Shown in pieces: positions 4,525 to 8,248 of a stretch of 8,248 bases of DNA. Under the pieces are notes generated by a model that did not search any database, was not told the origin of the DNA, and saw nothing but the letters and a program-made list of their open reading frames with translations. The position numbers and the translations under genes were made by a program. This DNA is from Salinibacterium sp. Lineage in GTDB: Bacteria > Actinomycetota > Actinomycetes > Actinomycetales > Microbacteriaceae. The first letter of the stretch is position 1; each line of letters opens with the position of its first letter. The DNA is taken from contig JANXTJ010000271.1 of the NCBI GenBank assembly GCA_025352485.1, positions 1-8,248 of the forward strand, in the 5' to 3' direction.

Positions 4525-5472
4525 GTGTCATCTGCCCCCGCAACCATGTCCGAGCGCGTGTCGGGTCGCGGGCTCGTCTTAGCCCTTGTCGCGTACCTCC
4601 TGTGGGGCTTCCTGCCTGTCCTGTTCTTCGGCCTGCGACCCTCGGGTGCGGTCGAGATCGTGGCGTGGCGCATTGTGCTCTCGCTGGTCTTCTGTCTCGT
4701 ACTGGTCACCGTGACGCGAGGCTGGGGCCGACTGTTCGCCATCTTCCGAGACCGCACCGCCTTACTCACGCTCACCGCCGCCGCAATCTTTATTCTCGTC
4801 AACTGGCTCGTTTATGTTTTTGCCAGCGTCAGTGGACACATCATCGAGGCGGCACTGGGCTATTTCACGAACCCGATTGTCACTGTGCTCCTCGGGGTGA
4901 TCCTGCTGCGGGAGCGGCTGCGACCGGCCCAATGGGTCGCCATCGGCGTCAGCGTGCTGGCGGTCGTCGTCATTGCCGTCGGTTACGGGGCTTTCCCGTG
5001 GATCACCGTCGCCCTGGCCTTCAGCTTCGGTATTTATGGGCTCATCAAGAAGCGGGTGGGCGCGCGCGCGGATGCCATCGGCGGCTTCACCGTTGAGACG
5101 GCGGTTCTGAGCCCCCTGGCCCTGATCACCCTGATCGTCATTGCGACCAGCACCGGCCTCACGGTGGGCACTGTTGGTCCATTGCACACCGCGCTCACCC
5201 TGAGCCTCGGCGTGGCCACCGCGGTGCCCCTGCTGCTCTTCGCCTCTGCCGCACGACGGTTGCCGCTGGTCTACCTCGGGCTCGTGCAATACATCTCCCC
5301 CCTCATACAGCTCGTGGCCGGGGTATTGCTGCTGCACGAAGACATGCCGCCGGCGCGCTGGCTCGGATTCGGCATCGTCTGGTTCGCGCTGGCTATTCTC
5401 ACCGTCGACATGTTTGCCCATGGCATCCGCCAGCGGTCCGCGGCCGCCGCCGTCGGCGAGGGCACGCCGTAG
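4525..5472 (+). CDS. rarD: RarD-type EamA family permease
   Basis: The 315-residue protein is built of two EamA repeats with about ten membrane helices, in the drug/metabolite transporter superfamily. Family landmarks are YLLWGFLPVLFF (about 19-30), EIVAWRIVLSL (44-54), NWLVYVFASVSGHIIEAALG followed by YFTNPIVTVLLG in the middle, then FPWITVALAFSFGIYGLIKK, and near the end LVYLGLVQYISPLIQLVAGV. E. coli RarD (about 296 residues) was named for a chloramphenicol-sensitivity phenotype; its natural substrate is not settled, so the substrate here is unknown too. GTG at 4525 is preferred because of the nearby TANNNT box; ATG at 4546 would remove only seven residues. It stands between the groES terminator and a separate promoter for the binding protein, so it seems monocistronic. 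Confidence 0.92.
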   Translation: MSSAPATMSERVSGRGLVLALVAYLLWGFLPVLFFGLRPSGAVEIVAWRIVLSLVFCLVLVTVTRGWGRLFAIFRDRTALLTLTAAAIFILVNWLVYVFASVSGHIIEAALGYFTNPIVTVLLGVILLRERLRPAQWVAIGVSVLAVVVIAVGYGAFPWITVALAFSFGIYGLIKKRVGARADAIGGFTVETAVLSPLALITLIVIATSTGLTVGTVGPLHTALTLSLGVATAVPLLLFASAARRLPLVYLGLVQYISPLIQLVAGVLLLHEDMPPARWLGFGIVWFALAILTVDMFAHGIRQRSAAAAVGEGTP

Positions 5473-5509
5473 CGTGACCGAACTGTAGGTGGGCCGATCT
5501 CCCGCTCGG

Positions 5510-5515
5510 TAAAAT
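5510..5515 (+). promoter_or_regulatory. Candidate leaderless -10 of first binding protein
   Basis: TAAAAT, a near-consensus -10, stands six bases before the GTG at 5522, and no Shine-Dalgarno site is present. Transcription would start at the start codon. The -35 region (near 5487-5492) has no obvious match. Confidence 0.55.
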
Positions 5516-5521
5516 ACAACG

Positions 5522-6820
5522 GTGACCCGAATCGCTCGCCGACGTCGCATCGTGGGCGCTCTTGTGGTGGCGTTAACCGTCGTCGGGGTGCTGGTCGCCT
5601 GTAGCGCGTCGGTGCCCAGCACTGGGCCCACAGCGCGGCCCAGTGCCGGCGTGTCCTCCACGCCGAAGCCCATGTCTGGCGATGGCGTCCTGCGCATCGG
5701 CACCCTGATCCCGACGTCCGGCACCTTCGCCTTCCTCGGCCCGGCTCAGGCCGCCGCGGTAGCGGTGGCGGTCGCCGAAATCAACGCGACCGGCGGGGTG
5801 AATGGCAAGCCGGTCGAGCTGCTTCCGCGGGATTCCGGCGATGCGAGTACCACGACAGCGGAGGCATCCTTGGCCGATCTGGTGGCGAACAAGGCGGATG
5901 TCGTGATCGGACCGAGCTCGTCCGTTCTGGCCCAGCGGCTCATCCCCGCACTCGTGGCGGCCAGGGTGGCGATGATCTCCCCGGCGGCGACCTTTCCCGG
6001 GCTGACGATCGCGGATGACGGCGGGCTCTTCTTACGCACGATCCCGACCTACGGCGATCAGGGTTGGGCTCTCGCCAAGACGCTCACCGCACAGAGCGGC
6101 CAGAAGGTCGCCCTGGTCTACACCGACGATGATCTGGGCAACGCGATCGTGCCGACGCTGGCGGCAGGGCTGGCGGCGGGCAAAGGCAGCCTGTTTGCCG
6201 AGCCGGTGCCCGCGTCCAGCACCGACTTCGCACCCATCATTGCCGCGGTCGTGGCAGGTAAGCCGGACGCGGTGGTGTTGGCAACCGCATACAGCTCACT
6301 CGATCTCACCAGGGCGCTCATTACCGGGTTGGTTGGTGCCGGTTTCGGCGGCGCAAAACTCTGGCTCACCACCCAGAACACCGGGGACTACTCGCAGGCA
6401 CTGCCCGCCGGTTCGCTCACCGGGGTAAACGGCATCATCGAGGGCGCGAGGGCGGATGACGCCTTCATCGCCCGGCTCAAGGCCGTCACCCCGCAACTGG
6501 GCAGCTACCGCTACGCACCGGAGGCGTATGACGCCACCATCATGGCGGCGTTGGCGGCGGTCGTGGCCCGAGATGACGCGGGGCCGGCGATCGCCGCGGC
6601 GTTACCGGCGGTATCCCGGGGCGGGATCAAGTGCACGACATTCGCGGAGTGTCTCGAGGTCATCGCCGCGGGGGATGCGATCGACTACGACGGCATCGCT
6701 GGGCCGCTGAATTTCACCGCAGCGGGAGACCCGACCCCCGCGTTTTACGGGCTGTACACCTTCAATGCCCAGAACACTTTTGATTATGTGAACGGCATCG
6801 TCGCCGGCGGCGGCAAGTGA
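5522..6820 (+). CDS. ABC transporter substrate-binding lipoprotein, Peripla_BP_6 (LivJ-like) type
   Basis: The 432-residue protein starts with a basic segment (MTRIARRRR), a hydrophobic helix and lipobox LVAC with Cys27 as the lipidation site, so it is anchored on the outer face of the membrane. A Ser/Thr/Pro-rich linker (28-55) precedes the binding fold. LRIGTLIPTSGTFAFLGP (57-74), AVAEINATGGVNGKPVEL (83-100) and DVVIGPSSS (126-134) are typical of branched-chain amino acid/amide binding proteins (type I fold). YAPEAYDA (331-338) and YDGIAGPLNF near the end also match. The ligand cannot be read from the sequence. Cys371 and Cys377, six residues apart, could form a disulfide; the neighbouring paralogue lacks them. 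GTG at 5522 is fixed by the signal peptide and the TAAAAT box. No permease or ATPase is in the window; they may lie beyond its end. Confidence 0.9.
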   Translation: MTRIARRRRIVGALVVALTVVGVLVACSASVPSTGPTARPSAGVSSTPKPMSGDGVLRIGTLIPTSGTFAFLGPAQAAAVAVAVAEINATGGVNGKPVELLPRDSGDASTTTAEASLADLVANKADVVIGPSSSVLAQRLIPALVAARVAMISPAATFPGLTIADDGGLFLRTIPTYGDQGWALAKTLTAQSGQKVALVYTDDDLGNAIVPTLAAGLAAGKGSLFAEPVPASSTDFAPIIAAVVAGKPDAVVLATAYSSLDLTRALITGLVGAGFGGAKLWLTTQNTGDYSQALPAGSLTGVNGIIEGARADDAFIARLKAVTPQLGSYRYAPEAYDATIMAALAAVVARDDAGPAIAAALPAVSRGGIKCTTFAECLEVIAAGDAIDYDGIAGPLNFTAAGDPTPAFYGLYTFNAQNTFDYVNGIVAGGGK

Positions 6821-6854
6821 CGCTAGGTCACGGAAGGTAACGATCTTGCCCGAC

Positions 6855-6870
6855 GTTACGCGGTTGAAAC
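6855..6870 (+). promoter_or_regulatory. GlnR-box-like motif upstream of second binding protein
   Basis: GTTAC-N6-GAAAC matches the published actinobacterial GlnR half-site pair (gTnAC-n6-GaAAC) exactly. More GTnAC words surround it: GTCAC 6827-6831, GTAAC 6837-6841, GTAAC 6885-6889. GlnR is the global nitrogen regulator, and an amino acid/amide uptake gene would be a sensible target. The match is short and the presence of GlnR in this organism is not known. Confidence 0.35.
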
Positions 6871-6891
6871 ACTCAAGCATTACCGTAACAA
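6864..6891 (+). promoter_or_regulatory. Possible promoter of second binding protein
   Basis: TTGAAA (6864-6869) and TAACAA (6886-6891) are 16 bases apart. The -35 overlaps the GAAAC half of the GlnR-like motif. The -10 is weak (TAACAA), which would suit an activated promoter. The gap 6821-6945 contains no terminator that I can see, so read-through from the first binding protein is also possible. Confidence 0.35.
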
Positions 6892-6945
6892 GACAGCATT
6901 GCTTGGCAGAGCTGTGTCCCATCACATTCAATTGCAAGGAGCAAC

Positions 6946-8248
6946 ATGAGCGTATTCGTGAAGGCTAAGGCCTCGCGCTCGCGGTCCCTGAAGTCGATCC
7001 TCGGTGGCATTGCCATCGTCGGAGTAAGTGCCCTCGTACTCAGTGGCTGCGCTGCCGCCTCCACCGGCACCAAGACCTCTGGCCCGCGTGCGCCGCTGAC
7101 CCTCAAGATCGGCACCATCCTTCCGCAGAGTGGCACCCTCGCGTTCCTCGGCCCGCCCGAAGAAGCCGGCGTTGCCCTTGCCGTCAAGGATGTCAACGAC
7201 GCGAACCTTGGCATCAAGATCGACGTCGCCTACCGCGACTCGGGTGACACCACCACCGACACCGCGACGGTTTCGGTCACCGACCTGCTGTCGCAGAAGG
7301 TTTCGGCAATCATCGGTGCTGCATCCTCGGGTGTATCCAAGACGGTCATCGACCAGATCACCGGCGCCGGCGTCATCCAGTTCTCTCCGGCCAACACCTC
7401 GATTGACTTCACGAACTACGCGGACCACGGCCTCTACTGGCGCACCGCTCCGTCTGACGTGCTTCAGGGCGAAGTTCTCGGAAACCTGATCGCCGCCGAT
7501 GGCGTTCAGAACCTCGGGATCATCGAGCTGAACGACTCCTACGGCACCGGCCTGACGAAGAAGCTCACCGACACCTTCGTGGCTGCCGGTGGCAAGGTCG
7601 TTGCATCGCCGCTGTTCAACACGGGTGACACGGTCTTCACGACCCAGATCTCGACGGTTCTTGCTGCGAAGCCGGACGCCGTTGCCCTCGTCACGTTCGA
7701 CGAGGCGAAGATCATCGTCCCCGCGCTGAAGAGTGCCGGATACACCGGCCCGCTCTACTTCGTTGACGGAAACCTTTCTGACTACAGCAAGGTATTCGCT
7801 GCGGGAGCGCTCAAGGGCGACAAGGGCACTCTGCCCGGCCTCGACGTGAGCAAGCTCGGTGACTTCACCGGCCGCCTGCTGAAGATCAACCCCGCGCTGA
7901 AGGACTACAGCTACGCGCCGGAGTCTTACGACGCCGTCGTGCTGATCGCGCTCGCCGCTCTCGCTGCGAACTCGACAGATGGCGTCAAGATCGCCGCGAA
8001 GCTGCAGGAGGTCTCCGGTGGTTCGGGCAAGGGTAAGAAGGCAACCGACTTCGCGTCGGGCGCCCAGATTATCCTCGACGGTAAAGTCGTCGACTATGAC
8101 GGCTACTCCGGCCCGATCACGTTCGACGAGCACGGTGACCCCACCGAGGCCACGATCGGCACGTACTCATCCTCAACCAGCGTTTTCAAAATGGCGGCGT
8201 CGATGCTGGTGACCTCCCCAACAAAGCCGATGTCCAGCTCCGTCATCG
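6946..8248 (+). CDS. ABC transporter substrate-binding lipoprotein, paralogue of previous gene (3' end not reliable)
   Basis: ATG at 6946 follows AAGGAG (6936-6941) by four bases. The signal peptide has basic residues (KAKASRSRSLKS), a hydrophobic core and lipobox LSGC with Cys35. The binding fold begins LKIGTILPQSGTLAFLGP and tracks the upstream protein closely: VDVNDAN-like helix, SAIIGAASSG, YAPESYDA (323-330), YDGYSGPITF and GDPTEATIGTY (397-407). It is a tandem paralogue, probably for an amino acid or amide ABC importer, ligand unknown. Codon use is more restricted than in the first copy (AAG, AAC, GAC and ATC dominate), suggesting high expression. The frame stays open to the window edge, but after residue 407 (base 8166) the family pattern is lost. 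The upstream paralogue has 20 more residues after the same tyrosine, so only a short native tail is missing. The residues encoded after 8166 are probably an artefact of a chimeric join. Confidence 0.88.
   Translation, partial: MSVFVKAKASRSRSLKSILGGIAIVGVSALVLSGCAAASTGTKTSGPRAPLTLKIGTILPQSGTLAFLGPPEEAGVALAVKDVNDANLGIKIDVAYRDSGDTTTDTATVSVTDLLSQKVSAIIGAASSGVSKTVIDQITGAGVIQFSPANTSIDFTNYADHGLYWRTAPSDVLQGEVLGNLIAADGVQNLGIIELNDSYGTGLTKKLTDTFVAAGGKVVASPLFNTGDTVFTTQISTVLAAKPDAVALVTFDEAKIIVPALKSAGYTGPLYFVDGNLSDYSKVFAAGALKGDKGTLPGLDVSKLGDFTGRLLKINPALKDYSYAPESYDAVVLIALAALAANSTDGVKIAAKLQEVSGGSGKGKKATDFASGAQIILDGKVVDYDGYSGPITFDEHGDPTEATIGTYSSSTSVFKMAASMLVTSPTKPMSSSVI
8139..8248 (-). other. ArgB-like (acetylglutamate kinase) fragment, likely chimeric contig end
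   Basis: On the minus strand, the frame from 8246 downward reads MTELDIGFVGEVTSID, then AAILKTLVEDEYVPIVASVG. This matches the central part of N-acetylglutamate kinase, where DLGFVGEV-x-VD is followed by YIPV(I/V)A-x-(V/I)G. After the codon at 8139-8141 the frame continues into antisense of the binding protein and the resemblance ends. Bases 8139-8166 serve both readings. The segment beyond 8166 also looks less GC-rich and uses codons such as ATT, TTG and AAA. A short internal ArgB piece cannot be a functional gene here. An assembly join through a shared ~28-base stretch is the likeliest cause; a real rearrangement is the alternative. Confidence 0.6.

Noticed and set aside
5477..5510. Hairpin ACCGA (5477-5481) / TCGGT (5506-5510) with inner GGG/CCC after rarD
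   Set aside because: It could be a terminator, but the stem is broken by unpaired bases and overlaps the -10 of the next gene, so it is not annotated as a feature.
4762..5724. Minus-strand open frame of 320 codons across rarD and the next promoter
   Set aside because: The translation is rich in Arg, Gly, Asp and Glu without any fold signature, whereas rarD on the plus strand has membrane helices and family motifs.
6928..8133. Long minus-strand open frame of 401 codons opposite the second binding protein
   Set aside because: It mirrors the strongly biased codons of the plus-strand gene, has a charged low-complexity composition (many Arg, Val, Asp, Gly) and shows no family motif. The plus-strand gene has a signal peptide, lipobox and recognised fold.

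Overview
The window is 8.2 kb of high-GC DNA, tightly packed, with GTG starts, apparent leaderless promoters, a tsa/rimI gene order and a CIRCE-controlled groES. Together these point to a high-GC Gram-positive actinobacterium, probably of the Microbacteriaceae type; the family-level guess rests on gene content and style only.

Layout. (1) 1-1145: the 3' end of rimI overlaps tsaD by 4 nt; this is the end of the conserved tsaE-tsaB-rimI-tsaD block for the t6A tRNA modification and ribosomal protein acetylation. (2) 1146-2843: four small two-helix membrane proteins of the DUF4190 type lie in tandem, all on the + strand. Each has its own leader, a conserved palindrome near the presumed transcription start and a strong Shine-Dalgarno site; the gaps after the first three also hold hairpins. 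This paralogous array is the least ordinary part of the window. (3) 2844-4019 (minus): a class I SAM-dependent methyltransferase with a C-terminal THUMP-like domain, divergent from groES. (4) 4020-4495: a heat-shock control region with two CIRCE operators interleaved with a sigma-70-type promoter, then groES and a near-perfect terminator; no groEL follows. (5) 4525-5472: a RarD-type EamA permease. (6) 5522-8248: two paralogous lipoprotein solute-binding proteins of the branched-chain amino acid/amide ABC family. The second is preceded by a GlnR-box-like motif.

The last ~110 bases are suspicious. From about 8139 the minus strand reads as an internal piece of acetylglutamate kinase (ArgB), while the solute-binding protein reading loses its family pattern after about 8166. 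This looks like a chimeric join at the contig end, so the 3' end of the second binding protein should not be trusted.

How the genes work together: the window joins several independent housekeeping units (tRNA modification, chaperonin, methyltransferase) with envelope functions (small membrane proteins, permease, solute capture). Only rimI-tsaD is clearly a shared operon; most other genes appear to carry their own promoter.
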